Assembly: GCF_029541745.1 (NCBI RefSeq)
Contig: NZ_CP089746.1
Coordinates: 62,001-126,000, forward strand
Length of the DNA stretch: 64,000 bases
From: Streptomyces sp. LX-29
GTDB lineage: Bacteria; Actinomycetota; Actinomycetes; Streptomycetales; Streptomycetaceae
Reading direction: 5' to 3'
This document shows, piece by piece, positions 1-8,651 of the stretch (position 1 is its first letter; each line of letters begins with the position of its first letter). The notes under the pieces are model-generated. The model made no database searches. It was not told where the DNA came from and saw nothing but the letters and a program-made list of their open reading frames with translations. Both the position numbers and the translations under genes were made by a program.

Positions 1-245
1 CTCCGGTATGCCACCGTCGCCGGGGTCGATACCGCGCACCGAGAGCTGGACGATCCGGCGGACCTCGGCGGCCTTCGCCCGCGCCACGAACTCCGAGCGC
101 TCGGGCGGGCCGAGCGTCTCGATGGGGACGAGGTAGACGGCCTGTACGCCGGAGAGCGCCCGGGTCTGGGTGGCAGGGTCGGCCCAGTCGAAGCGGATGG
201 CCGTCGGAGCGGGAGGCGGCGCGGACGGTGTGGCCGAGGGCGTGC
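1..245 (-). pseudogene. NmrA-like NAD(P)-binding protein, 5' remnant
   Basis: On the minus strand this reads as the early part of an NmrA-type NAD(P)H-binding protein. An N-terminal stretch LGHTVRAASRS lies in one frame and the continuation AIRFDWADPATQTRALSGV and AVYLVPIETLGPPERSEF lies in another, so there is a frameshift near position 215. The Rossmann start (the GxTGxxG loop) is missing at the right end, and the C-terminus runs off the window at the left. It abuts an AraC remnant on the opposite strand, which suggests that a deletion removed the shared upstream region of a divergent regulator/oxidoreductase pair. The family call rests on the VRAASR and YLVPP-like signatures. The gene is certainly not intact here. 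Confidence 0.6.
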
Positions 246-576
246 CTGCTCGATCTCATCGCAGCCGAGGTCGAGCACGATGAGCCGGGGCGGCAGGTGG
301 TGCTGGACCGCTTTCTGGATCTCCTCCTGGATGCGGGCGCCGCGCTCGTGGTTCGCTCGCCCCGACAGCACCCCGCCGACCGGGTACCGGGCGCTCGCCG
401 GCCCGGAGATCGGGCAGGTGCTGCGGTCGTTGCACGAGGGCCCGGCCCGCCCGTGGACGGTCGCTTCGCTGGCGCACGAGGCGGGCATGTCCCGTACCGC
501 GTTCGCGCGCCGCTTCTCGGCCCTGGTCGGCAGGCCCCCGCTGACCTGTCTGACGGAGTGTCCTGGACCTATCTGA
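240..576 (+). pseudogene. AraC-family regulator remnant (frameshifted, both ends lost)
   Basis: The fragment begins with DLIAAEVEHDEPGRQVVLDR in one frame and continues as PTGYRALAGPEIGQVLRSLH, then WTVASLAHEAGMSRTAFARR and FSALVGRPPL, in a second frame, so a frameshift lies near 340. This matches the linker and first helix-turn-helix of cupin-type AraC regulators. The N-terminal sensor domain is absent. The second helix-turn-helix is cut off after FSALVGRPPL, where the frame ends in CLTECPGPI. A 15-bp direct repeat sits exactly at this broken 3' end. It is divergent from the NmrA remnant, a common pairing of regulator and target. Confidence 0.65.
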
Positions 577-587
577 CGGAGTGTCCT
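550..587. repeat. 15-bp direct repeat at the AraC remnant breakpoint
   Basis: CTGACGGAGTGTCCT occurs at 550-564 and again at 573-587, separated by 8 bases. The surrounding bases are also similar (CCTGT before the first copy, CCTAT before the second). It lies where the AraC reading frame stops matching its family, so it may be a scar of the rearrangement that truncated that gene. Confidence 0.6.
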
Positions 588-598
588 CGCCGCGAGAG

Positions 599-1630
599 TC
601 AGGCTCCTGTGCCGCTGTCCCCGCTCGAACCGCTGTCGCCGCCGGACCAGCTGTCGCTGCCCGCCGTCTCGCTTGGTCCAGAGTCACCGCCGGATCCGCT
701 GAAGGCGTCGGACCACCATGCGGAGGAGTCGCCGGCGACCGTGCCGACGCCGCAGTCTGCCAGCACCTCGCAGACCGGCTGATCGCCCAGGGCGCCGATG
801 CCGTCCAGTGCCAGTGCCAGGGCGATGCCGCCACCGGCCTCGGCTGCCGCGCCGGTGGCGTACGGCGAACGGTCACGCCGGGCACCGTGCAGGACGTCCC
901 GGCCAAGGGCGGTGGCGGGAACGGGGTCCGGAAGGACGGTGTCGCCGACCATGCGGCACAGCAGGCCGGCGAGGCACATCAAAACCACTACGGTCAGGCC
1001 GTACCACGCCATGGTTTTCGCGTCAGCGATCTCGCCGGCCCGGGCGAATCCCATGAACGTCACACCCGTCGCGAGGACCGCGAGCACCGGGTAGATCCTG
1101 GCGCACAGCCGGAGCAGGAGATGCCCGAGGCGGAGCCGCGTGCCCTGTGCGGTGTCGTGGGCCAGGCCTCGGTGGACCAGGGATTCGCCGATGGCCGCGA
1201 TCTCCTGGTTGGCGATCAGTCGGCCGCGGAGATCCCCCAGGGTGACTGCGCCTGCGTGGCGCCCTGCTTCGGCGTGTTCGTCGGTGATCGCCCGTTCGGC
1301 CGGGGTCCGCGGCAGGCTGTCGGCGGTGAGACGGACCTTCCCCTGGGCGTCGACCCTCAGCAGTCCGTCCTGCTCCATGGTGAGCAGGGCGGTGTCGACG
1401 GTCCGCGGGGCGCCGCCCTGGAGCCAGGCGATCTCCAGGACCTCGCGCGAGGCCCCGCCCGCGGCGGGGCGGGTGCCCCAGTGCGCGGCGGTCGTCACCG
1501 CCGGGAGATCCGGGGCGGGGGTCGTACGGCGGGCGGCGCGGCGAGCGTGGGCCTCTGCCCGCCAGCCGTAGACGGCGCACACGACGGCCAGGGCGTAGCC
1601 CGGCAGGAGCAGGAAGTATCCGAAGGACAT
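599..1630 (-). CDS. TIGR04222 domain-containing membrane protein
   Basis: A 343-residue protein. It opens with a membrane segment (YFLLLPGYALAVVCAVYGW) and continues with a soluble region containing the EVLEIAWLQGGAPRTVDTAL signature typical of TIGR04222 proteins. Two further membrane segments lie near residues 170-220 (IYPVLAVLATGVTFMGF and MAWYGLTVVVLMCLAGLLC). The C-terminus is a long Gly/Ser/Asp-rich tail from about residue 285, as is usual in this family. The function of the family is unknown. The ATG at 1630 has no clear purine-rich ribosome site, so the start is the least certain part. The gene stands alone and ends close to the AraC remnant. Confidence 0.8.
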   Translation of the reverse strand: MSFGYFLLLPGYALAVVCAVYGWRAEAHARRAARRTTPAPDLPAVTTAAHWGTRPAAGGASREVLEIAWLQGGAPRTVDTALLTMEQDGLLRVDAQGKVRLTADSLPRTPAERAITDEHAEAGRHAGAVTLGDLRGRLIANQEIAAIGESLVHRGLAHDTAQGTRLRLGHLLLRLCARIYPVLAVLATGVTFMGFARAGEIADAKTMAWYGLTVVVLMCLAGLLCRMVGDTVLPDPVPATALGRDVLHGARRDRSPYATGAAAEAGGGIALALALDGIGALGDQPVCEVLADCGVGTVAGDSSAWWSDAFSGSGGDSGPSETAGSDSWSGGDSGSSGDSGTGA

Positions 1631-2101
1631 GGAGGATTCGTTTTCCCAGGTGGTGTGGAGAAATGAGTGCAGGGGACGTGGGGGAACCGGGTCGGCCGCG
1701 GCCTGTGGGGGCTACGGACATGCACCGAGCCGGCGCACCGCCGTCCCTCCGTAGGGAGAGCCCACCATGCGGCGTGGCGGTTCCGGCGGGCTTACCTCGG
1801 CCGGCCGGCAGGTGCCGGCGGGCCGACACCTGGCGCGAGGACGCTGCCGCGCACGTGCGGCTCCCACCCGCCCTCAGGACGGGGTACGACGGCGGGGCCG
1901 CGTCACTGGTGATGGACTGGTGCGGGTCGGCGGCCAGGGTGAAGCAGAAGCCGGTGAAGGGGCTGTCGCGCCTGGGAACCGCCCACCCTGGCGAGAGGCG
2001 CATCGTCCCGAGTCGCGGCGTTCCGTCGGTGCGCCGGCCGCAGCAGCGCCCCATAGAGTTGGCCGACGGAGCAAGGTGCAGCCGAGACAAGGGGGACGAG
2101 C
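1631..2101. other. intergenic region without recognisable gene
   Basis: This 470-bp gap separates two divergent membrane-protein genes. Open frames exist on both strands, but none resembles a protein family or has a convincing ribosome site. It presumably holds both promoters. I see no clear -35/-10 pair or operator in it. Confidence 0.5.
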
Positions 2102-3046
2102 GTGCCAGCGACCGGGACAGCCGGAGCAGCGGAGATCTCTGAGCGAGCAGTCGCTTCCGCTCCCCCGCCCGCGCGCGCACGCACGCTGGGCTCCCTGCTG
2201 TGGGCGGTGCTGATCCCGCTGGTGACCGTCGTGGGTGCGTTCCTCGCCCAGCTCCCCTGGCTCCTGTGGGCGGGGGCGGTCATCGCGCTCGTCGCGGGCG
2301 CGGCCGCGGCCATCGTGGCGGGCGGCGTCTGGCACCGGGCGGGCGCCGCGACCCTGGCGACCGTCGCCACCTTTGCGCTTGGGCTCTTTGCGGGACCCAC
2401 TCTGTATGAGACGTACGCCAAGCGGTACGGCGAGAAGGTGGACGCCGTGGTGGCCGACACCGGGAGCCGGGCCAACCTCAAGGGGACCGAACTCGACGTA
2501 TGCCGCGTGGTCGACACCTCGGGCACGGTCCAGGACCTGTCCAACCAACAGAACTGCCACGGCCAGTTCAAGCCGAGGCAGCACGTCATCCTGTTCGAAG
2601 ACCCGCTCGGCGTCCTTGACCCGTGGGTCGAGGCCACGGACAACCGCGGCCTCGACACCGTCAGTCTGTCGGTCACCGGCGCCCTGTTCACCATCACCGC
2701 CGCGGGCGCTGTTCTCCGCGGGGATACGGCGGCGCTCGAACCAGGAAGTGACGGCGAAGAAGCTCCGCACATACGGCCCCCCGCGGCGATCGGAGGCGTA
2801 GGCCCCGGCGCGCCGCACCGTGGATGGGCACCTGTGACCGAGGCGGACGACCCGGCACGTGCGCCTCACCCACATGCCTCATCATCAACGCGCCCCCGAC
2901 CGGCTCAGTCCGGGTACCGGCGTCCTCCGGCAGGTCCAGGACCTCGTCAGCAGCCGGGGTTGCCGTTCTTCGGAGCCCGCCCGTGGTGCTTGCACGTGTT
3001 GACGGTGTGGACGAGTGTTTCGGGGGTGGTGCTGTTGGAGGCGTAG
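2102..3046 (+). CDS. membrane protein of unknown function, probable 3' frameshift
   Basis: The GTG at 2102 follows a good ribosome site (GGGGGACGA). Residues 28-100 hold three or four hydrophobic segments (LLWAVLIPLVTVVGAFLA, LLWAGAVIALVAGAAAAIV, AATLATVATFALGLFAG). A soluble domain follows with two cysteines (DVCRVVD and QNCHGQF) and then a last membrane segment, VTGALFTITAAGAVL, near residue 200. After that the reading frame becomes Pro/Arg-rich and runs antisense into an Ig-like remnant. The neighbouring frame gives a natural basic end (RRRSNQEVTAKKLRTYG) stopping at 2801. I therefore infer a one-base shift near 2715 and a true product of about 230 residues. I do not recognise the family. 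Confidence 0.6.
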   Translation: MPATGTAGAAEISERAVASAPPPARARTLGSLLWAVLIPLVTVVGAFLAQLPWLLWAGAVIALVAGAAAAIVAGGVWHRAGAATLATVATFALGLFAGPTLYETYAKRYGEKVDAVVADTGSRANLKGTELDVCRVVDTSGTVQDLSNQQNCHGQFKPRQHVILFEDPLGVLDPWVEATDNRGLDTVSLSVTGALFTITAAGAVLRGDTAALEPGSDGEEAPHIRPPAAIGGVGPGAPHRGWAPVTEADDPARAPHPHASSSTRPRPAQSGYRRPPAGPGPRQQPGLPFFGARPWCLHVLTVWTSVSGVVLLEA

Positions 3047-3279
3047 TCGGCGTCGCCGGAGTAGGTGGCGGTGATGGTGTGGCTGCCGACGGTCAGGTGC
3101 CTGAGGGCCAGTCGGGCGGTGCTGCAGTTGCGGACGCTGGGCTTGAGCTCGGACGTGCCCGCGACGGTGCCGTCGACGGCGAAGGTGACGTTGCCGGTCG
3201 GGCGGGGTTCGCCCGGTCCCCCGGCACTGGCCCGGCTGGGCCAGCCGCGCCTTCCCCACGGTCGCTGTTCGGTGGCCAC
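2947..3279 (-). pseudogene. bacterial Ig-like (Big_3_5 type) domain fragment
   Basis: The minus strand encodes PTGNVTFAVDGTVAGTSELK followed by LTVGSHTITATYSGDADYAS, the hallmark strands of a Big_3_5 immunoglobulin-like repeat found in secreted surface proteins. Only one repeat remains. The sequence upstream is not domain-like and no signal peptide is visible, so this is the last repeat of a larger deleted gene. It overlaps the doubtful 3' end of the membrane-protein frame on the other strand, which supports that frame being artefactual there. Confidence 0.65.
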
Positions 3280-3334
3280 CGACGTTGTGAGCAGGGCCCT
3301 ATGGCGGGGAGTACCGGTCTGCGATCATGCACCG

Positions 3335-4153
3335 ATGGGAGCGGGAGGCGAGCACGCACGGCTGTGGACCGCGGTCGGCAGTCCGCAGGTGGAGCTGCTT
3401 GCTGCTCGATTCGAGCGCTTCGCGTTCGACCGACACAGCCACGAGCAGCTCTCCGTCGGCGTCATCGAACAGGGCGCGGAGGGGCTGCACATGGCCGGCG
3501 AGAAGGTCGTGGTGCCCGCCGGACAACTGGTGATCCTCAACCCCGGCCAGGTGCACACCGGCTTCGCCGCCGCGGAGTCCGGCTGGCGGTACCGGATGTT
3601 CTACTTCGACACCGCGATGGTCGACGAACTGGCCCGCGAGCACCTGGGGGTTCCGGACGTCTGGTTTCCGGAGACGGCCGTACGGGACGCAGGGCTGTTC
3701 GCCCGGCTGCGCCGCGTCCACCGGGAGCAGGAGCGCGCCGCCGATCCCCTCACCGCCGAGTCCCTGCTGCTCGGTGGCCTGGGCGCGGTGCTGCGGCGGC
3801 ATGCCCGCACCGGCAGGGCGTCCGCCGCCAGGCCGCCGCGCGACGTGCGCCGCGGTCCGGATCTGGCCCGGCAGCTGCTGCACGACCGGTGGACCGAGCC
3901 CGTCACCGTCGCTGAGCTCAGCGCCGCCGCGGGCATGCCGCGGGCCACGCTCATCGCCGCCTTCCGCCAGGCGTACGGGCTGCCGCCGCACGCCTATCTG
4001 CTGCGGCTGCGCGCCAACCGGGCCCGCCGCCTCCTGCTGGCCGGGCAACGGCCGGCGGAGGTGGCGGGCGCCGCGGGCTTCGCCGACCAGGCGCACCTGA
4101 CCCGGGTCTGCAAGCGGTACTTCGGGGTCACGCCGGGAGCCATCCGTCACTGA
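3335..4153 (+). CDS. AraC-family transcriptional regulator
   Basis: A 272-residue protein starting at the ATG at 3335 (MGAGGEHARLWTAV). The N-terminal half is a cupin-type AraC sensor domain (RFAFDRHSHEQLSVGVIEQG, then NPGQVHTGF). The C-terminal 100 residues hold two helix-turn-helix motifs (VTVAELSAAAGMPRATLIAA and PAEVAGAAGFADQAHLTRVC) and the usual FGVTPGAIR ending. Frames open further upstream, but they lack homology to the family. It ends 121 bp before the co-directional lactate permease gene, so regulation of that transporter or a shared transcript is a reasonable inference. Confidence 0.88.
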   Translation: MGAGGEHARLWTAVGSPQVELLAARFERFAFDRHSHEQLSVGVIEQGAEGLHMAGEKVVVPAGQLVILNPGQVHTGFAAAESGWRYRMFYFDTAMVDELAREHLGVPDVWFPETAVRDAGLFARLRRVHREQERAADPLTAESLLLGGLGAVLRRHARTGRASAARPPRDVRRGPDLARQLLHDRWTEPVTVAELSAAAGMPRATLIAAFRQAYGLPPHAYLLRLRANRARRLLLAGQRPAEVAGAAGFADQAHLTRVCKRYFGVTPGAIRH

Positions 4154-4274
4154 GCCCCTGAGCCCCTGCGTTCCGTGGAAGCTTCCGCGACTTTCGTTCA
4201 AGACCACGGCCGGTCACCACCGCAAGGCTGTGTGCCCGGTCGTACAGGCGAGAGACGAAAGGCGACTGGAACAC

Positions 4275-5786
4275 ATGATCTGGGCGATAGCGGTGTCCCC
4301 GCTCGTCATGGTGCTGGGAATCATCACCGGTCTGCGCCGGCCGGCGCACTGGGCGGCGGTCGCGGGCACCGCGCTGGCGGCGGTGCTGATCTGGTGGCTG
4401 CCGGACTTCACGCTGCCCGACGCGGCGCTGGCGACGGGGGCCAGGGCATCTGGTCTGCTGGTGCTCAACGCCGCCGCGGTGATGCTGCCCGGCGTCTACC
4501 TCAGCCAGGTGCTCACCCGTCGGGAGGTGCACCGATCGCTGCAGGATTGGGTGCGCGGGCTGCCGCTTCCCGGACCGGCGAAGATCGCCCTGGTGGTGGC
4601 GGGCATCGCGCCCACCGTGGAGGCGCTCACCGGCTTCGGGGTGTCGCTGCTGGTCACCGTGCCCGTGCTGCTCGCCCTGGCACCACCCCCGACCGCCCTG
4701 CGGCAGGCCATGCTCGGCATGAACATCATGCCGTGGGGCACCCTCGGCCTCGCCACCGTCATCGGTGCCGCGCTCACCGGCACGGAGACGGCCACCCTGG
4801 GCACCGCCACCGCGGTCGCCAGCGGCCTGGTCTTCCCGCTGGTGACGGTGTGGGCGGCGCTGCTGGCCGGCCCGCGGCGCCGGTTCCGTACCGCCGCCAT
4901 GGCAGCGGTCGCGGGCGCCACGCTCTCGCTCGGGCTGCTGGCGCTCAACCTGATGGGCGTGGTCCAACCGGCGGGCGTCCTGGCGGGGTTGCTCACCACG
5001 ACCATCGGACTGGCGCTCTGCGCCACCCGTCGATCCCGCTTCGGCGCGGAGACGGCCCGACTCCGGTCCGGCGCGGAGCCCACCGGTTCCCGCTTCGACG
5101 CGGCGCCCGCCGGTGGGCTGCTGCCGCCGCGTGCGGTCCTGCGCGCGTACGGCCTCGTCCTCGGCGGTATCGCGCTCACGCGCGCGGCGAAGGCCATCGG
5201 AGTCCCGACCGTGGAGCTGCACGCGGGTGGCGCGAGCTTCGCGCTGCTGTCCTCACCGGGCCTGCCCCTGCTGGCCGCCGCCCTGCTGCTGGACCGCGGC
5301 CGCCCGCACGGACCGGACGCCCGCGCCGCGCTGGCCCGCGTCGCTCGGCCGCTGCTCGCCCTGACCGGATTCGTCGCCCTCGGGCGGCTGATGGCGGACA
5401 GCGGCATGATCGGGGAGCTGGGTGCGGCGGTCGCCGGGGCGCCGCCGCTGGTCACCGCGCTGGCCGCGCCCGCGCTCGGCATGCTCAGCGGCTTCATCAC
5501 CGGCTCGAACGTCGGCGGCAACGCGATGATGATGCCGCTTCAGGAGCGCCTCGCCGGGAGCGGCGCAGGGCTCGACACCTGGTTCGCGGCCCTGCAGAAC
5601 AGCGCCGCGGGCCACGCCGTCTTCACCTCACTGCCGATGATCATGCTGATCCTGGCTGTGGCGGGCGACCGCGCGAAGACCGCGGACGTCTCAGAGCACA
5701 CGCTCCTGCGCTTCGGCCTCCGCGTGGCGGCCGCCGTATACGCCACACTGGCGGCCACGGCGGTGGTCCTCGTCCTGTACGCCTGA
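4275..5786 (+). CDS. L-lactate permease (LctP/LldP family)
   Basis: A 503-residue, 12-14 segment membrane protein starting at ATG 4275 (MIWAIAVSPLVMVLGIITG). Family features include the intramembrane region GIAPTVEALTGFGVSLLVTV, the MLGMNIMPWGTLGLATVIG segment and the C-terminal GFITGSNVGGNAMMMPLQE motif. Members import L-lactate or glycolate with protons across the cytoplasmic membrane. The length fits the family (about 500-560). A soluble loop near residues 255-290 is Arg/Ala-rich and poorly conserved. The upstream AraC gene is the likely regulator. The substrate is inferred from family only. Confidence 0.85.
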   Translation: MIWAIAVSPLVMVLGIITGLRRPAHWAAVAGTALAAVLIWWLPDFTLPDAALATGARASGLLVLNAAAVMLPGVYLSQVLTRREVHRSLQDWVRGLPLPGPAKIALVVAGIAPTVEALTGFGVSLLVTVPVLLALAPPPTALRQAMLGMNIMPWGTLGLATVIGAALTGTETATLGTATAVASGLVFPLVTVWAALLAGPRRRFRTAAMAAVAGATLSLGLLALNLMGVVQPAGVLAGLLTTTIGLALCATRRSRFGAETARLRSGAEPTGSRFDAAPAGGLLPPRAVLRAYGLVLGGIALTRAAKAIGVPTVELHAGGASFALLSSPGLPLLAAALLLDRGRPHGPDARAALARVARPLLALTGFVALGRLMADSGMIGELGAAVAGAPPLVTALAAPALGMLSGFITGSNVGGNAMMMPLQERLAGSGAGLDTWFAALQNSAAGHAVFTSLPMIMLILAVAGDRAKTADVSEHTLLRFGLRVAAAVYATLAATAVVLVLYA

Positions 5787-6244
5787 TCCCCGATTACCGA
5801 CCACACCACCGGCCTGCCGTTCGCCGGCGGGCCGGCCGGTCGAGTTGCTCACCGACAGCACCGACCGCAGCGCCACCTGGGCCGCGCCGGTACGTGATTC
5901 CGCCGGGCGGGGGATCGTCGAGATCTCCCTCGTCGCGATCTTCCTCGTCGCGCCGGCGATCGTCCTCGGCACCCGGCCGGCGCGACGGCGCAGCCAGCAC
6001 CTCGTCGAGGCGGCCAAGCGGCTGGGCATCCGGTTCCGACGCGGGTCCGGACGGTTACCCGCACGCACCCGACGGGACGCCGGACGCCCCGGCGGGCCCG
6101 TCACCCGCACGCCCGGGCAGCTGCCCCGGCCCCCTTTCAGCCCGGGCTGGATCGAGGTGTGGGCCTGGGCGTGCCGGGGGCATGGCCTTCCTGCTCCACT
6201 ACGAGCCGGCCAGGGCCTACGAGCCACCCCGCTGCCATGGCTGC
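5787..6244 (+). other. degenerate region between permease and GlxA-like remnant
   Basis: No intact gene is visible. A plus-strand frame contains a short hydrophobic stretch (GIVEISLVAIFLVAPAIVLG, near 5910-5970) but it matches no family I recognise and has no start or ribosome site. It is probably decayed coding sequence belonging with the regulator remnant that follows. Confidence 0.4.
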
Positions 6245-6464
6245 TGACCCGGCGGTTCCGCCACGCCCAGGAGCTGCTGGAGACCACCCCGACACCATCG
6301 ACACCATCGCGACGGCCACCGGCATGGGCACCGCCACGACGCTGCGTCGCCACTTCGACCGCACGGTCGGCGTGCCTCCGGACACCTACCGTCGCACCTT
6401 CCGTTCGGGGAACCGCTCTGGCCTCGACGGCAGCGAGCAGCGCCCATGGCCCCGAGTCGACTGA
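6245..6464 (+). pseudogene. GlxA-type AraC regulator, C-terminal remnant
   Basis: The DNA-binding end of a DJ-1/PfpI-AraC (GlxA-like) regulator. RFRHAQELLETT lies in one frame, and TATGMGTATTLRRHFDRTVG followed by VPPDTYRRTF lies in another, so a frameshift occurs near 6295. The first helix-turn-helix and the DJ-1-like sensor domain are missing. The frame stops at 6464. It is a decayed gene. Confidence 0.7.
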
Positions 6465-6550
6465 GTCGACGTCAACGAACACCACGGGATCCCCGTGGGC
6501 TCCTTCGGCCACGCTGACCGACACCTGCCATGCTCGCCGCTGACGGGCAT

Positions 6551-6600
6551 CGGGCCCCTTCCCCCTCGCGGGCTGTCGCCTGGGAGGGGGAAGGGGCCCG
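6551..6600 (-). terminator. strong hairpin terminator of the secreted-protein gene
   Basis: A perfect 17-bp inverted repeat: CGGGCCCCTTCCCCCTC at 6551-6567 and its complement at 6584-6600, with a 16-base loop. It sits 12 bases beyond the stop codon of the minus-strand gene ending at 6613, the expected position for a GC-rich Streptomyces terminator. Confidence 0.85.
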
Positions 6601-6612
6601 CATCACCTGTCT

Positions 6613-7167
6613 CTACTTCCTGTACTTGTAGCCCCAGTCCTGGAGGTACTCGTTGTCGTCACAGTAGGCGAACGAGGGCGTCCGCTCCTTCTGCCACGGA
6701 CCGTAGTGCGTCCTCCAGGCGGACTTCGGCGACGTCTTGCTCACCGAACACCAGACCTTGGCCCGCACGTAGCCTCCGTGCTGGGTGAGGTCGTGGCAAC
6801 CCACGAAGCTGTAGCCGCCCAACTTCAGGTGGCCCCATGGGTGTTCCACACAGTTCGGGGCCTTGGCCCGCTTGTCAGCCGTGCTCTCCGCGACGGCGTA
6901 GGACGGCGCGGTCGCTGGCGCGCCCTTGGGGTCGATCGTGGCGGCCTGGGCGGTGAAGGTGTTGCCACCCGTCTCGGCAGTGCCGGACTCCCCGGCCGGC
7001 ACCGAGGTCGTCGCGGCCGGCGGCGCGGGCTGGTGGTGGTCTGCCTGTGCCGTGCCGGACAGGACGCCGACTCCCAGAACGGTGATGGTGGCGATGGTCG
7101 TGACAGTGCGTCGGACCTGCGAGGGATCCCCCTGATGGTGCGAATGGTCGTGTCGCCGCTTCGGCAC
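6613..7167 (-). CDS. small secreted protein of unknown function
   Basis: A 184-residue product. After a His/Arg-rich start comes a signal-peptide-like core (TVTTIATITVLGVGVLSGTA) with a probable cleavage after GTAQA near residue 42. A Pro/Ala/Thr-rich linker follows, and then a compact C-terminal region from about residue 105 with four cysteines (NCVEHPW, GCHDL, WCSVS, YCDDN) that could form two disulfides. The end is rich in Tyr and Lys (WGYKYRK). I do not recognise the family. The layout suggests an extracellular disulfide-bonded protein. It is monocistronic with a strong terminator right behind it. Confidence 0.72.
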   Translation of the reverse strand: MPKRRHDHSHHQGDPSQVRRTVTTIATITVLGVGVLSGTAQADHHQPAPPAATTSVPAGESGTAETGGNTFTAQAATIDPKGAPATAPSYAVAESTADKRAKAPNCVEHPWGHLKLGGYSFVGCHDLTQHGGYVRAKVWCSVSKTSPKSAWRTHYGPWQKERTPSFAYCDDNEYLQDWGYKYRK

Positions 7168-7281
7168 GGTCTCCTGGCGCGCCGGAAGCCGATCGGGCGC
7201 GCCGGCACCGTCCTCGGCGGCAGCTGTCAGCCAGCCTGCCGGAGATACCGCCGGGCGTCGTTCGCACAGCCTCCACAGTGC

Positions 7282-8286
7282 TTAGCACTGAGTCCACGGG
7301 GTCGCCCCAGGGCCGTGGAGGGCTTGGTGCCGGTAGTCCCTCGGGGGCATGCCGTAGGCGGTGCGGAAGGCGCGCGTGAAGTCGGCGGCGCGGATGAAGC
7401 CCCAACGGGCGGCGATGGCGTGGATGGTGCTGGAGCACATCGCGGGGTCGGCGAGGTCCCGGCGGGCGCGTTCCAAGCGCTGCCGTCGAATCCAGGTCGC
7501 GATGGTCTCCTGCTCGGCCTGGAAGAGACGGTGCAGATAGCTGGTGGAGATGTTGTGCGCGGCGGCGATCGCACACGGGGTCAGCCGCGGGTCGTGCAGG
7601 TTCCGTTGGGCGTAGGCCCGAATGCGCAGCACCAGCGTTCGACTGCGGGATTCCGGCGGAAGGGAACGGTCGGCGTCCAGGACGTGGGCGAACAGTGCGG
7701 ACAGCAGGTCGATCACGACCGTTCCCAGTCGGGGGCCGTCGCATGGCTGGTAGCAGCTGGTGTCCGCCGCCAGCTGGGTGAGGAACTGTACGAGCAGGGC
7801 ACCGATCCCCTCCCGTCCGGACATCCCCTGGGCGAACAACCGGTCCACGCTGTTCCGCGGCAGGTGCAGCAGCGACTTGGGGATTTCGATGCCCAGGCCC
7901 GAGAACAGATCCGGACCGTTGGAGCAGTTGACCTCGAATGCCCGCGAGCTGTCGAAGACCCTTATCTCATAAGCCCCGTACACATCCTTCTGGTCACCCC
8001 AGGCGACTCGGTTGGTCCCCCGCAGAGGGAGTCCGATGTGGCAATGCTCGGGATCGGACTGGCGGACGAGCTTGGGGGTCCGGCGGAATCGAAGCGCCTG
8101 GTGGGTCGCGGGCCAGACATGAACGGCGCCCAGCTCCAGCACGCGTTGACGCGCCCGGAAATCCGCCCAGTGTTCGCTGTGAAGGTCCAGCGGTGCAGGG
8201 GAGGTTCGGCCGATGCGCTCGCACCAGAAGTCGAACCGGACCTCCGCGGGTAGATCGTCGGTACGGAACTCGGTCTCGGTCAGCAT
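7282..8286 (-). CDS. AraC-family transcriptional regulator (AraC_binding_2 type)
   Basis: A 334-residue regulator. I place the start at the ATG at 8286 (MLTETEFRTDDLPAEVRFDF) because GGTGGAGA lies just upstream. The in-frame ATG at 8313 would remove that ribosome site. Residues 1-200 form the AraC_binding_2 sensor domain, with the family hallmark RFDFWCERIG and a CHIGLPLRG core. The C-terminal helix-turn-helix pair includes TPCAIAAAHNISTSYLHRLF and IAARWGFIRAADFTRAFR, ending GMPPRDYR. No obvious target gene is adjacent: the plus-strand neighbour is a small SDR-like fragment. Confidence 0.86.
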   Translation of the reverse strand: MLTETEFRTDDLPAEVRFDFWCERIGRTSPAPLDLHSEHWADFRARQRVLELGAVHVWPATHQALRFRRTPKLVRQSDPEHCHIGLPLRGTNRVAWGDQKDVYGAYEIRVFDSSRAFEVNCSNGPDLFSGLGIEIPKSLLHLPRNSVDRLFAQGMSGREGIGALLVQFLTQLAADTSCYQPCDGPRLGTVVIDLLSALFAHVLDADRSLPPESRSRTLVLRIRAYAQRNLHDPRLTPCAIAAAHNISTSYLHRLFQAEQETIATWIRRQRLERARRDLADPAMCSSTIHAIAARWGFIRAADFTRAFRTAYGMPPRDYRHQALHGPGATPWTQC

Positions 8287-8411
8287 CCGGTCTTCTCCAC
8301 CTCGTGGCCTCAATACTGTTTCGCCGCCCTGGATCAGGCGCCGAGTAGGCCTCGATTCTCGTTTCCAGACCTCGGGGTTCCGCCACGGGGTGGTTCACCC
8401 TCGGCACCACG

Positions 8412-8651
8412 ATGACGACGTCCGATCCGATCTACGAGACCCTGCGCGCCCGGCTGGCGGAGATGTGGGGCGACGACGCCGGTCCCGACCCGAGCACCGC
8501 CGCCGACGTCGTCATGAAACCGGCCGAACTGCCGGACCCGCCGCGCCGTCTGATCGTGGGCAGCCGGTCGTTCGACATCGTCCAGGAGACGGACCGGGCC
8601 CGGCTCGAACAGTACCGGGCCGGGAAGCCCCTCAGCCGGGCACTGGGCTGA
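8412..8651 (+). CDS. 79-aa protein resembling the C-terminus of an SDR
   Basis: The frame MTTSDPIYETLRARLAEMWG...AELPDPPRRLIVGSRSFDIV...RARLEQYRAG resembles the last 80 residues of classical short-chain dehydrogenases, where a PP-LR-LP-lG-s-d segment precedes the C-terminal helix. The Rossmann fold and active site are absent. It may be the surviving 3' end of a dehydrogenase gene divergent from the AraC regulator. The ATG at 8412 has no good ribosome site, so expression is doubtful. Confidence 0.4.
   Translation: MTTSDPIYETLRARLAEMWGDDAGPDPSTAADVVMKPAELPDPPRRLIVGSRSFDIVQETDRARLEQYRAGKPLSRALG

Noticed and set aside
1023..2180. Long minus-strand frame of 385 codons overlapping the TIGR04222 gene
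   Set aside because: It is Arg/Pro/Gly-rich in the manner of out-of-frame GC-rich DNA and lies over a better supported gene in another frame.
4175..6247. 690-codon plus-strand frame over the lactate permease
   Set aside because: Another frame of the same strand encodes the permease with clear membrane segments; this one is low-complexity Arg/Gly/Ala.
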